A stretch of DNA of 64,000 nucleotides from Methylosinus sp. Sm6. GTDB taxonomy: Bacteria > Pseudomonadota > Alphaproteobacteria > Rhizobiales > Beijerinckiaceae. Of this stretch, positions 35,255-43,405 are shown in pieces. Positions within the stretch are counted from its first letter, which is position 1; each line of letters begins with the position of its first letter. The notes under the pieces are model-generated. The model saw only the letters and a program-made list of their open reading frames with translations, searched no databases and was not told the DNA's origin. Both the position numbers and the translations under genes were made by a program. Where the stretch lies: contig NZ_JAINDZ010000003.1 of NCBI RefSeq assembly GCF_019802345.1, positions 1 to 64,000 of the forward strand, in the 5' to 3' direction.

Positions 35255-36202
35255 ATGAGTTCCGAGCCGAGGAAGGAAGACGAGCGTGGCGAGGGGACGC
35301 AGGCCGTGACGCCGCCGGATCCCGAGCTCGCTTTTCCCTTCGAGGTGCTCGAGCCCGAGGAGCTCGCCTCTCCGCTCGTCTTCTCCTCGCCTCATTCCGG
35401 CGACCTCTATCCGGCCGGCTTTCTCGCGAGCTCGCGGCTCGACATTGCGAGCCTGCGCCGGTCGGAGGATGCGCATGTGCATGCGCTGTTCGCTCTCGCG
35501 CCGGCGACCGGCGCGCCGCTCATCAAGGCGCATTTCCCGCGCGCCTATCTCGATCTCAATCGCGAGCCTTACGAGCTCGATCCCCGCATGTTCGAGGACC
35601 CGCTGCCGGAATTCGCCAATACGCGCTCGCTGAGGGTCGCCGCGGGCCTCGGCACCATTCCGCGCGTCGTCGCCGACGCCCGCGAGATCTACGCCACGCG
35701 GCTTCGCGTCGGCGAGGCGCTGCGCCGCATCGAAAAGCTGCACAAGCCCTATCACGCGGCGCTGCGCGAGCTGATGGAGCGGGCGCGGCGTCGCTTCGGC
35801 GTCGCTCTGCTCGTCGACTGCCATTCGATGCCGTCCAATGTCGCCAAGGAGAGCCCGACGCCGCGCGGCGATCGGCGCAAGCCCGATTTCGTGCTCGGCG
35901 ACCGTTTCGGCGCCAGCTGCTCCGCGGAGATCGTCGAGACGATCGAGACGCGGCTCGAGCAATGGGGCTATCACGTGCAGCGCAACCGGCCCTATGCGGG
36001 CGGCTATATCACCGAGCATTACGGCAGGCCGTCCGCCGGGTCGCATGCGGTGCAGATCGAGATCGCGCGCAACCTCTACATGGACGAGGGCGATCTCGCG
36101 CGCAATGACGCGTTCGATCTGCTCGTCGCGCGGCTCGGCGAGCTGGCGCGACTGCTGGCGCAGACCGTCGGACCGCGCGAGCAGCGCGCCGCCGCCGAAT
36201 AG
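35255..36202 (+). CDS. N-formylglutamate amidohydrolase family protein
   Basis: A 315-residue zinc hydrolase. VFSSPHSGDLYP, SEDAHVHALF, PRAYLDLNREPYELDP, LLVDCHSMPS and an ITEHYGRP region are those of the HutG2/N-formylglutamate amidohydrolase family. Linkage of this gene to cpdR recurs in Rhizobiales (recalled). No other hut genes are nearby, so histidine degradation is not implied. The ATG at 35255 was taken because the frame upstream is antisense to cpdR. Confidence 0.88.
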   Translation: MSSEPRKEDERGEGTQAVTPPDPELAFPFEVLEPEELASPLVFSSPHSGDLYPAGFLASSRLDIASLRRSEDAHVHALFALAPATGAPLIKAHFPRAYLDLNREPYELDPRMFEDPLPEFANTRSLRVAAGLGTIPRVVADAREIYATRLRVGEALRRIEKLHKPYHAALRELMERARRRFGVALLVDCHSMPSNVAKESPTPRGDRRKPDFVLGDRFGASCSAEIVETIETRLEQWGYHVQRNRPYAGGYITEHYGRPSAGSHAVQIEIARNLYMDEGDLARNDAFDLLVARLGELARLLAQTVGPREQRAAAE

Positions 36203-36222
36203 GCCGCGCGAGGAGCGAACGC

Positions 36223-37053
36223 ATGACCGCCGTCGATTTCGAGAAATTCGTCGAGCGTCTCGCCGACGCTTCGGGCGAGGCGATTCTGCCGTTCTTCCGC
36301 ACGAGCCTGGCGGCCGAGGACAAGGCCCATGGCGGCGCCTTCGATCCGGTGACCGAGGCCGACCGCGCCGCCGAGCTCGCCATGCGCCGGCTGATCGAGG
36401 GCGCCTTTCCGAGCCATGGGATCATCGGCGAGGAGTTCGGCAATCTGCGCGAGGACGCCGAATATGTCTGGGTGCTCGATCCGATCGACGGCACCAAGAG
36501 CTTCATCTGCGGGCTTCCGCTGTGGGGCACGTTGATCGGCCTCACCCATCGCGGGCGTCCCTGCTACGGGCTGATGCATCAGCCCTTCACGCGCGAGCGC
36601 TTTTCCGGGGACGGGGAGGCGGCTTTTTGGCGCGGCCCGGCGCGACGCCCAGCGGAGCCGGCGCGGAAGGCGCAGCAGCCCGCGGCCGAGGAGCGCCGCC
36701 GGCTGCGCGTGCGCGCCTGCGCGGACCTCGCCGAGGCAACCTTGATGACGACGTCGCCCAAGCTGATCGACGAGCAGCTGCGCGACGCCTTCTTCCGCGT
36801 GGAGGCGACGACGCGTCTCTCGCGCTATGGCGGCGACTGCTATGCCTATTGCGCGCTCGCCGCGGGGCATGTCGATCTCGTCATCGAGACCAATCTCAAT
36901 TCTTACGACATTGTCGCGCTGATCCCGATCGTGGAAGGCGCGGGCGGGATCGTCACCACCTGGGACGGCGGCTCCGCCGCGCAGGGAGGCGCGATCATCG
37001 CGGCCGGCGACCGCCGCCTGCACGAGGCGGCGATGCGGATGCTCGCGGGCTGA
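36223..37053 (+). CDS. hisN: Histidinol-phosphatase of the inositol-monophosphatase family
   Basis: A 276-residue Mg-dependent phosphatase. IGEEFG, WVLDPIDGTKSFICG and the C-terminal YGGDCYAYCALAAGHVDLVIE motifs carry the metal ligands. The IDGTKSF-I-G variant is typical of HisN, which dephosphorylates histidinol phosphate. It lies 20 bases after the amidohydrolase on the same strand, a probable two-gene operon. An inositol-phosphatase role is the alternative. Confidence 0.88.
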   Translation: MTAVDFEKFVERLADASGEAILPFFRTSLAAEDKAHGGAFDPVTEADRAAELAMRRLIEGAFPSHGIIGEEFGNLREDAEYVWVLDPIDGTKSFICGLPLWGTLIGLTHRGRPCYGLMHQPFTRERFSGDGEAAFWRGPARRPAEPARKAQQPAAEERRRLRVRACADLAEATLMTTSPKLIDEQLRDAFFRVEATTRLSRYGGDCYAYCALAAGHVDLVIETNLNSYDIVALIPIVEGAGGIVTTWDGGSAAQGGAIIAAGDRRLHEAAMRMLAG

Positions 37054-37100
37054 GCGCGCCGCGCGATCGCTCTATGCAAATGCGCGCGGCGCGGGCGCGG

Positions 37101-38762
37101 TCACGGTACGGGAGTGAATGGCCTCTTGTCGTAGAGCCGGACGTAGTTGACATGCATGAGGAGCGGGAAGGGCGTCGTCGCGTCGGGACGCAAATATATG
37201 TTGGACTCCATCCAGTTCGAGTCCGCGGCGTAGTTCAACATCGGGCTCAGCGACAGGCCACGATAGGCGATGGCGAGCGACGGCGGCGCCGAATAGACCA
37301 GATGATAGTCGACATAAAAATCGATATAATCGGACGTCCAGTCGACGCCATAGGTGTGAAAGTTCCCATCGATATAGGCTGCATGCTCTCCGACGCTGGT
37401 TCCGACGTTGTTGTTGTCTATGCCGGAATATATCGTCGTGTAGAACACGTCGGAATGCCCGAAGAATTCGACCAGATCGATTTCCGCGCGCGGCCTGCCG
37501 GGGTTTTGCCCCGGCGTCGAATAGAACCAGAGCGCCGCAGCCATTCCTCGCCCGCCATTCGGAAAGGCGGCGCGAAATTCAAAATAGCCATAGGTGAATC
37601 CGGGAAAGACCGCCGGATTGGTCTGGAGATGTCCGCCGATGTAGGACGGGACCAGTCCGCCGTTTCCCTGCGCCGTCATCTCCGCCTGGATCGCCGACAC
37701 GAGATTGCTCGGCGTCGGGCGCGCGGAAATGGTCAGATAGCCGTTCCCCTGGCTGAACGGGCTCACGCCGAGCATGGTCGGATCATTAGGATTGATGTCG
37801 AAAGTGCCGCCGGCGCGGGTGCAGACGCCGGAGGCGACATCGGCCGCGGCGCAAGGCTGCACGGCGAAATCGACATAGCCCTGCACGGGCGACTGCCAGG
37901 TCATGTCGTTCGGCATCCACACGCCCGCGGTCGGGTTCGCGCCGGTCCGCAAGGTCAGCGGCGTGACGCTGAAGTCCTGCTGCCAAACCAGAGCCGCCCC
38001 ATTGCCGGTGAGCGGCGGCGGGCTGGTCGAGGGATTGGCGCCGACGGCGACTGTCGACAGCACGGGCGACCGCGCGATGTCGGTCCATGGATTGTTATAA
38101 GCGATCCCGATCGTCCCCGTATAGGTCGTGAGCTCGGCGTCGGCCGGAATGTCGACCGTCAAATTCTTCGTATTGACGCCGGCGTTGATCGTCATGGGCA
38201 GGCATTTCCAGAATGCATATTGATCTGGCGCCACGAATCCGACGCAGACCGAATCGGAGGTTGTCGCCGTCGAGGCGTTGAAAACGGCGGTCACGTTCAA
38301 CTGCCCGCCTCTCACTGCGGCTCCGGTGTAATTGAGCGAAGAAAATGTGAAGAGCACAGCCGGCGAGAATTGGGAGACCGTCAATGTCGCCAGGGTCGGC
38401 GAGTGAGCGAGCTCGGTCCATGGATTGTTGTTGTTGACGGTGATAAATCCGTTGTAGCTGGTGATTTCGGAGTTGGCGGGTATGGTCAGGTCGAAATCGA
38501 TCGTGTTGACGCCGGCGGCGAGCGACACCGGGCGACAGCTCCAGAAATTATACTGGTCCGCGGCGACGAAAGTCACACACACTGAATTCGAGTTGATCGC
38601 CGCCGACGAGGTCAGCGTGGCGACGACATTCATCTGGCCGCCGCGCTGGAAGTTTCCTGAATAGGTCAGCGAGGTGAACGAGTAGCTCGCAGACCGCGCC
38701 GGCTGCGTGGCGAGAGTGGACAGCGCCGTGACGACGAGCGCCAGGATCAGATGCAGCTTCAT
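37101..38762 (-). CDS. Secreted GH16 glycosidase with two N-terminal Ig-like repeats
   Basis: A 553-residue exported protein. A signal peptide (about 1-24) and two homologous modules of about 105 residues (each with a SVCV-FVA-DQY-FWKC-like core containing a Cys pair and ending NNPWT-(L/I)A-SP-L) precede a GH16 beta-jelly-roll with the catalytic EIDLVE and WTSDYIDFYVDYHLVY. The two Glu of E-I-D-x-x-E are nucleophile and acid/base. A laminarinase/lichenase-like activity on beta-glucan is plausible but not specific. Base composition is clearly less GC-rich than in flanking genes, suggesting acquisition. The start at 38762 gives the best signal peptide. Confidence 0.88.
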   Translation of the reverse strand: MKLHLILALVVTALSTLATQPARSASYSFTSLTYSGNFQRGGQMNVVATLTSSAAINSNSVCVTFVAADQYNFWSCRPVSLAAGVNTIDFDLTIPANSEITSYNGFITVNNNNPWTELAHSPTLATLTVSQFSPAVLFTFSSLNYTGAAVRGGQLNVTAVFNASTATTSDSVCVGFVAPDQYAFWKCLPMTINAGVNTKNLTVDIPADAELTTYTGTIGIAYNNPWTDIARSPVLSTVAVGANPSTSPPPLTGNGAALVWQQDFSVTPLTLRTGANPTAGVWMPNDMTWQSPVQGYVDFAVQPCAAADVASGVCTRAGGTFDINPNDPTMLGVSPFSQGNGYLTISARPTPSNLVSAIQAEMTAQGNGGLVPSYIGGHLQTNPAVFPGFTYGYFEFRAAFPNGGRGMAAALWFYSTPGQNPGRPRAEIDLVEFFGHSDVFYTTIYSGIDNNNVGTSVGEHAAYIDGNFHTYGVDWTSDYIDFYVDYHLVYSAPPSLAIAYRGLSLSPMLNYAADSNWMESNIYLRPDATTPFPLLMHVNYVRLYDKRPFTPVP

Positions 38763-38968
38763 CGTGAAAATTCCCCGCATGAGCAGAAATTGAAAAAACG
38801 GACGCCCTCGAGCGCCAGCTAGAGCTTCACGCGAAGAATGCCCTGACGTCATGTTTTTGGCAAGGACGACAAAAGATCACGACTCGAACGTGCTCGCCCG
38901 CGCGGAGGCGACGCTGCGCCCAGCGGCGGCGCCTCGCGTCTCTCGCGCGCGCCGAGCGCGGCGGCTGG

Positions 38969-39406
38969 TCAGCTCGACACTCTCTGGCATTCGTCCGCGC
39001 AGGCCTTGCACGCATCGCCGCAATTCTTGCATTCCACATATTGCGGGAAGCGGTCGCATTCCTTCTTGCAGGCCATGCAGACGTCATAGACGGTCTTCGC
39101 CAGCGCCGGCGTCGCGGGCGAATTGACCGCGGACAGCGTCTCCAGCGCCGCGCAGGCGGCGACGAGATCGTAGGACGCCTTGGTGCAATCGGCCATGCTG
39201 GCGTCGTTCATCGACAGCATGCCGAAGCAATGGCGCAGGCATTCATTGCCCGTGGACACGCATTTGGCGCTCGTCTCCATCAGCGTGCGGAATTTTGCCG
39301 GATGGTGATGGACAGGCGCGCCCGGCGCGGTCGCCTGAGCAAAAGCCCGGGCCGACGTCGCCGCGGCGGCGGCGCCGATGGCGGCGACGAATTGACGGCG
39401 TTCCAT
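38969..39406 (-). CDS. csp1: Tat-exported copper storage protein, Csp1-like
   Basis: A 145-residue four-helix-bundle protein. The twin-arginine signal MERRQFVAAIGAAAAATSAR ends near AFA-QA (residue 23), and the mature part contains 13 cysteines, the number reported for Methylosinus Csp1. Their contexts include KCVSTGNECLRHCFGM, NDASMADC, VCMACKKECDRFP and ECKNCGDACKACADECQ. Csp1 binds many Cu(I) ions inside the bundle and stores copper for methane monooxygenase. HHH near residue 33 may aid loading. GGGAGGAAC supports the ATG at 39406. The nearest divergent gene is a small hypothetical. Confidence 0.93.
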   Translation of the reverse strand: MERRQFVAAIGAAAAATSARAFAQATAPGAPVHHHPAKFRTLMETSAKCVSTGNECLRHCFGMLSMNDASMADCTKASYDLVAACAALETLSAVNSPATPALAKTVYDVCMACKKECDRFPQYVECKNCGDACKACADECQRVSS

Positions 39407-39542
39407 TTGTCGTTCCTCCCTCGTTCGGGAAAAGTTTTTTCCCATTTGGAGCGCATTTGCGATGGATCAATGCTTTGCCCGCTCGGCTCGTTGCGTACAC
39501 ATGGCGCCGACGCCATTTGTTCTATTTCTCGAGGAGGGGAAG

Positions 39543-39773
39543 ATGGAACAGACCGTCGTGCTCACGCTCGCGCGCAGCGACGTGGAAGCGCTCGTCGGCA
39601 CGCTGCGACGGCGGGCGGAGCGTCTGTGCGATATTCGACGCGAGCTTTGCGAGCCCGATGGCGCGGACGAGCTGGAACGGCAAGAGCGCGCTTATTTCGA
39701 ACAGGAGAGCGCCGCCGTCGAGCGCATTCTCGCCGCTCTCGATTCCGTGCTCTCCGCGCCGGCCAGCGCCTAG
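39543..39773 (+). CDS. Small hypothetical protein divergent from csp1
   Basis: A 76-residue, acidic, mainly helical protein (VVLTLARSDVEALVGTLRRR, then two predicted helices). GAGGAGGGGAAG precedes the ATG at 39543, a strong ribosome site. It shares a 136-base intergenic region with csp1, so common copper control is possible but unproven. It has a single Cys pair (LCDIRRELC) and no recognised domain. Confidence 0.75.
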   Translation: MEQTVVLTLARSDVEALVGTLRRRAERLCDIRRELCEPDGADELERQERAYFEQESAAVERILAALDSVLSAPASA

Positions 39774-39858
39774 TGGCGTGATTCAGCCGAGTTGACAGGG
39801 GTGAAAGGGCGAGCCTGAAGGCTTCGCTCTCGAGGCTGCAGAATGGCCGAAGCGCCGC

Positions 39859-40161
39859 CTATAGCCCGAGGCGCGCCGCTGCGCTATCGTCCCAGGCCGG
39901 CAGCCGGCGCATCTCGGCGCGCGCCTCAGGGCATTTGACGAGCAGCAGTCGCAAGACGATCGCGAGATCCGCGGCGACATCGGGCAAGCCGAGATCGGCG
40001 AAGCCGCGAATGTCGGCGAGGATGATGTCGCGAACCGCCGCCGCGCCGCGATGGCGGTTGAGCAGATAGCTGTTCAGCCTGCGTTGATGCGCGTCGGACG
40101 GAGCCGACTGCGGGACGCAGGGCAGGCCGAAGGGCTCGAGCGATTCCGTCAGGAAGGTCAT
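39859..40161 (-). CDS. Small hypothetical protein
   Basis: A 100-residue protein. FGLPCVPQSAPSDAHQRRLN, SYLLNRHRGAAAVRDIILAD and RLLLVKCPEARAEMRRLPAW suggest a compact helical fold. The codon pattern fits the window. A perfect hairpin at 40171-40190 sits just before the ribosome site. Not recognised. Confidence 0.65.
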   Translation of the reverse strand: MTFLTESLEPFGLPCVPQSAPSDAHQRRLNSYLLNRHRGAAAVRDIILADIRGFADLGLPDVAADLAIVLRLLLVKCPEARAEMRRLPAWDDSAAARLGL

Positions 40162-40169
40162 TATCGGCT

Positions 40170-40191
40170 CCGTCGACTTTCGAGTCGACGG
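40170..40191 (-). promoter_or_regulatory. 5' leader hairpin next to a start codon
   Basis: CCGTCGACT and AGTCGACGG are exact complements around a four-base loop, ending nine bases before the ATG at 40161 and touching the GGAG ribosome site. It may be a translational control element or the terminator of transcription coming from 40242. Confidence 0.4.
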
Positions 40192-40241
40192 GGGCTCTAA
40201 CGGTCTCAGACTGACCTTTCGTGACGCCGCGCCTGTGGAGA

Positions 40242-40460
40242 TTACTGAAGCTGCGTCGCCTCGGCCGTGGAGGCGGCCTCCCCGCCGAGCAAACGCTCGG
40301 CCGTGTGGGCGACTTTGAGCCACACCTCGTGACCCTCGTCGTCGCCGGCGCGCTGCAGATCCATCGCGTGTTCCCGCGCTTTGGCGGGCGCTTCGCGCGC
40401 CAGCCGATGCGTGAGCACGCGGGCGTGGATCTCCACGGCCTGGTCCAGAGAAACTTCCAT
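40242..40460 (-). CDS. Conserved small helical protein of Rhizobiales
   Basis: A 72-residue protein. MEVSLDQAVEIHARVLTHRL followed by AREHAMDLQRAGDDEGHEVW resembles a short hypothetical common in Bradyrhizobium-like genomes (recalled, not searched). GGAG lies nine bases before the ATG at 40460; an alternative start is 40475. Function unknown. Confidence 0.75.
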   Translation of the reverse strand: MEVSLDQAVEIHARVLTHRLAREAPAKAREHAMDLQRAGDDEGHEVWLKVAHTAERLLGGEAASTAEATQLQ

Positions 40461-40571
40461 TTGCGTCGACTCCATCGGCCCTCGCAGGCGCGCTTCGTGG
40501 CCGCGCCAAGTCTGTCCCACGGCGCTCGTACGACTCCGATGTGGCGGATCGTCGCAGGCCGCGCCCCGGGG

Positions 40572-41648
40572 TCAGAGCCTCGCCTCGATCGTCGCCGCCA
40601 CGCGCCGGCGCTCGACGGCCCCGGCGAGCCGGCGCAGGCAATCGACCGACAGCGGCCAATCGAGGCAGCCGTCGGTGACGCTCTGGCCGTAGACGAGCGG
40701 GCGTCCGGCGACGAGGTCCTGGCGGCCTCCGACGAGATGGCTCTCGATCATCACGCCGATGACGCTGCGCTCGCCGGCTTCGATGCGTTGCGCCAGCTCC
40801 TCGATCACGAGAGGCTGGTTCTCCGGCTTCTTGCCGCTGTTGGCGTGCGAGGCGTCGACCATGACGAAAGGCGAGACGCCGGATTTCCCCGCCTCGGCGC
40901 AGGCGGCGGCGACGCTGGCGGCGTCGAAGTTCGGCGTCTTGCCGCCGCGCAGGATGAGGTGGCAATCCTCATTGCCGCTGGTCGCGGCGATGGCGCAGCG
41001 CCCATCCTTGGTGACGGCGAGGAAATGATGCGGCTGCGCGGCCGACAGCGCCGCGTCGACGGCGATGCGCACATTGCCGTCGGTTCCGTTCTTGAAGCCG
41101 ATCGGGCAGGAGAGGCCGGAGGCCAGCTCGCGATGGACCTGGCTCTCCGTGGTGCGCGCGCCGATCGCGCCCCAGCCCACGAGATCGGCGATATATTGCG
41201 GCGTCGTCATGTCGAGGAACTCGCAGCCGGCGGGCAGGCCGAGCTCATTCACCTCGAGCAGCAGGCGCCGCGCGAGGCGCAGCCCCGTCTCGATGTCGAA
41301 GCTGCCGTCGAGGCGCGGATCGTTGATGAGGCCTTTCCAGCCGACCGTCGTGCGCGGCTTCTCGAAATAGACGCGCATGATGATCAGGAGCCGGTCGGAG
41401 AGCTCGTCGCGCGCCCGCGCGAGCTTGCGCGCATAATCGAGGGCGGCGTCCGGATCATGGATGGAGCAGGGGCCGATGACGACGGCGAGACGATCGTCGC
41501 GGCCGCGCAGAACCTCCCGCAATTCGGCGCGGGCGGATGCGACGACGTGGCTCGCATGCTCGCTGCGCGGCAATTCGCGCATGATCGTCGCGGGTGGAGT
41601 CAGCTCTTTGATCTTGACGATGCGCAGATCGTCGGTTTCGGTCGGCAC
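40572..41648 (-). CDS. aroG: 3-deoxy-7-phosphoheptulonate (DAHP) synthase, type I
   Basis: A 358-residue enzyme for the first step of aromatic amino acid synthesis (phosphoenolpyruvate plus erythrose 4-phosphate). VIGPCSIHDP, MRVYFEKPRTTVGWKG, VGWGAIGARTTESQVHRE, GFKNGTDGN, LRGGKTPNFD and MVDASHANSGK are the AroF/G/H signatures. The start is a GTG at 41648 with AAGGAG upstream. A leader peptide and terminator just upstream indicate attenuation by aromatic amino acids. Which of AroF, G or H feedback types it is cannot be decided. Confidence 0.93.
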   Translation of the reverse strand: MPTETDDLRIVKIKELTPPATIMRELPRSEHASHVVASARAELREVLRGRDDRLAVVIGPCSIHDPDAALDYARKLARARDELSDRLLIIMRVYFEKPRTTVGWKGLINDPRLDGSFDIETGLRLARRLLLEVNELGLPAGCEFLDMTTPQYIADLVGWGAIGARTTESQVHRELASGLSCPIGFKNGTDGNVRIAVDAALSAAQPHHFLAVTKDGRCAIAATSGNEDCHLILRGGKTPNFDAASVAAACAEAGKSGVSPFVMVDASHANSGKKPENQPLVIEELAQRIEAGERSVIGVMIESHLVGGRQDLVAGRPLVYGQSVTDGCLDWPLSVDCLRRLAGAVERRRVAATIEARL

Positions 41649-41684
41649 GGCGCGGCTCCTTGCGGTGAATGAGGCCGGCGACGC

Positions 41685-41713
41685 AAAAAAAGCCGCCAGC
41701 GGGTCTGGCGGCT
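41685..41713 (-). terminator. Attenuator terminator upstream of DAHP synthase gene
   Basis: On the minus strand AGCCGCCAG, a five-base loop and CTGGCGGCT are followed immediately by a run of T. It is a textbook intrinsic terminator placed between the leader peptide stop and the synthase start. Confidence 0.85.
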
Positions 41714-41737
41714 CCAGGGGTTTCGCGGGTCTGACGG

Positions 41738-41824
41738 TCAGGTGTCGACCGCCCGCATGCCCTTCGCCGCCGGCGCGGGATAGCCGAAATACCAATAGAA
41801 GGGCGCGGCGGGCACGAAGGTCAT
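41738..41824 (-). CDS. Aromatic-residue-rich leader peptide of DAHP synthase
   Basis: A 28-residue ORF (ATG at 41824, TGA at 41738-41740). Its core PFYWYFGYP has seven aromatic residues in nine positions, including Phe, Tyr and Trp. The stop lies about 25 bases before the terminator hairpin. This is the layout of a ribosome-mediated attenuator: stalling on scarce aromatic amino acids would prevent terminator formation. The antiterminator pairing was not worked out. Confidence 0.85.
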   Translation of the reverse strand: MTFVPAAPFYWYFGYPAPAAKGMRAVDT

Positions 41825-41880
41825 GGGACTGGAGTTAAATCGGCGCGCGGGATCGTGTCAAGCCGCGGCTCGGCGGCGGA

Positions 41881-42639
41881 TCATCGGCAGGCTTGCGCGA
41901 TGGCCAGAAAATCCTTCGCCGTCAGCGAGGCGCCGCCGACGAGCGCGCCGTCGACATGCTCGGCGCCGAGCAGCTCTCGCGCATTGGACGGCTTGACCGA
42001 TCCGCCGTAGAGGATGCGCGCTGGCGCGCTCGCCCCGGCGCCGAAGCGAGCGTCGAGATGCGCGCGGATCGCCGCGTGCATGCCGGCGACGTCGGCGGTC
42101 GTCGGCGTCAGTCCCGTGCCGATCGCCCAGACCGGCTCATAGGCGACGACGAGCCGCTCCGCCGCGACATCGTCCGGGAGAGAGCCGGCGAGCTGCCGCT
42201 CGACGATCTCGACGGCGCGCCCCGCATCGCGTTCGGCGCGCGTCTCGCCGACGCAGACGATCGGCGTCAGGCCGGCGCGCAGCGCGGCGCTGGCCTTGGC
42301 GCGCACGAGCGCGTCGCTCTCGCCGTGATCGGCGCGCCGCTCGCTGTGCCCGACGATTACATAAGAGGCGCCGGCGTCGGCCAGCATTGCGGCGGAGATA
42401 TCGCCCGTATGCGCGCCCGACGCTTCGGCGTGGCAATCCTGTCCGCCGAGCCCGAGGCCATAGCGCGTCGCGAGGCCGGCCGCCGCCGCGAGCAGCGTCG
42501 CGGGCGGGCACACGACCAGCTCCACGCGCGGGCGGAGGGCGTCATAGCCGGCGGCGATCGCCTCGATTTCGCCGAGCGCGGCCTTCAGCCCGTGCATTTT
42601 CCAGTTTCCGGCGACGAGCGGACGCGGATCGGAAGCCAT
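41881..42639 (-). CDS. tpiA: Triosephosphate isomerase
   Basis: A 252-residue TIM barrel interconverting dihydroxyacetone phosphate and glyceraldehyde 3-phosphate. AGNWKMHG (Asn12, Lys14), VIVGHSERR (catalytic His), [13 protein letters not shown] (catalytic Glu) and [11 protein letters not shown] (phosphate loop) are all intact. A Family-1 repeat begins 15 bases upstream of its start. Confidence 0.96.
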   Translation of the reverse strand: MASDPRPLVAGNWKMHGLKAALGEIEAIAAGYDALRPRVELVVCPPATLLAAAAGLATRYGLGLGGQDCHAEASGAHTGDISAAMLADAGASYVIVGHSERRADHGESDALVRAKASAALRAGLTPIVCVGETRAERDAGRAVEIVERQLAGSLPDDVAAERLVVAYEPVWAIGTGLTPTTADVAGMHAAIRAHLDARFGAGASAPARILYGGSVKPSNARELLGAEHVDGALVGGASLTAKDFLAIAQACR

Positions 42640-42653
42640 GGCGAGCCTTCCCT

Positions 42654-42762
42654 CTAGAGCGCGTTCCGATCGAACGGAATCGTTCGATCGATCAGAATTC
42701 GCTCCAAATTAAACAAGACCTGGAGCCGTTTTCGATCCATTCGGAACGAAAACTGCTCTAGA
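42654..42762 (-). repeat. Family-1 palindromic repeat, copy D (inverted)
   Basis: This is the reverse complement of copies A-C. The CGAACGGAATCGTTCGATCG hairpin now comes first, then GAATTCGCTC, then a diverged outer hairpin (GAGCCGTTTTCGATCCATTC). It lies directly upstream of tpiA, so the tpiA transcript start is probably within or close to it. Confidence 0.88.
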
Positions 42763-42966
42763 ATCGGAGCGGACGCGAGAGCGAGGCCATATCAGCGGCC
42801 CCGCGCTTCCGCAATTCGCGCGGGGAGGCGAAGGTTCCGCGCGCGAGGCTTCGGCTGGCCTCAGGCGCTGCGCGCGACAATTCGCGCGGGGCGGGTTGCC
42901 GCGTCCCCGGCCGCTCGCTATAAGCGCCGCGCTTCTTCAATTCCGAACGAACGAGACGACGCGCGC

Positions 42967-43389
42967 ATGGCGATCGAACGCACTTTCTCCATCATCAAGC
43001 CGGACGCCACCAAGCGGAACCTGACCGGCAAGATCAACGCCCTCATCGAGGACGCGGGCCTGCGCATCGTCGCGCAGAAGCGCATCCGCATGACGCGCGA
43101 GCAGGCCGAGACCTTCTATGGCGTCCATAAGGAGCGCCCCTTCTTCGGCGAGCTGATCGAGAGCATCACCTCCGGCCCGGTGGTCGTGCAGGTTCTGGAG
43201 GGCGAGGGCGCGATCGCCAAATATCGCGCCGTGATGGGCGCGACCAATCCGGCGAGCGCCGATCCGGGCACGATCCGCAAGGAATTCGCGGTGTCGATCG
43301 GCGAGAATTCGGTGCATGGCTCCGATGCGCCGGAGACCGCCGCGATCGAGATTCCGCAGTTCTTCTCCGGCAACGAGATCGTCGGCTGA
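42967..43389 (+). CDS. ndk: Nucleoside diphosphate kinase
   Basis: A 140-residue kinase that equilibrates nucleoside di- and triphosphates. [13 protein letters not shown] at the N-terminus and the phosphorylated His117 in [10 protein letters not shown] are conserved, and length is standard. Confidence 0.96.
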   Translation: MAIERTFSIIKPDATKRNLTGKINALIEDAGLRIVAQKRIRMTREQAETFYGVHKERPFFGELIESITSGPVVVQVLEGEGAIAKYRAVMGATNPASADPGTIRKEFAVSIGENSVHGSDAPETAAIEIPQFFSGNEIVG

Positions 43390-43405
43390 TCGCGACGCGC
43401 GCGCG

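Noticed and set aside
35838-38585. Long plus-strand open frame from the amidohydrolase to the GH16 gene
   Set aside because: Out of frame with the amidohydrolase and hisN and antisense to GH16; an Arg-rich artefact.
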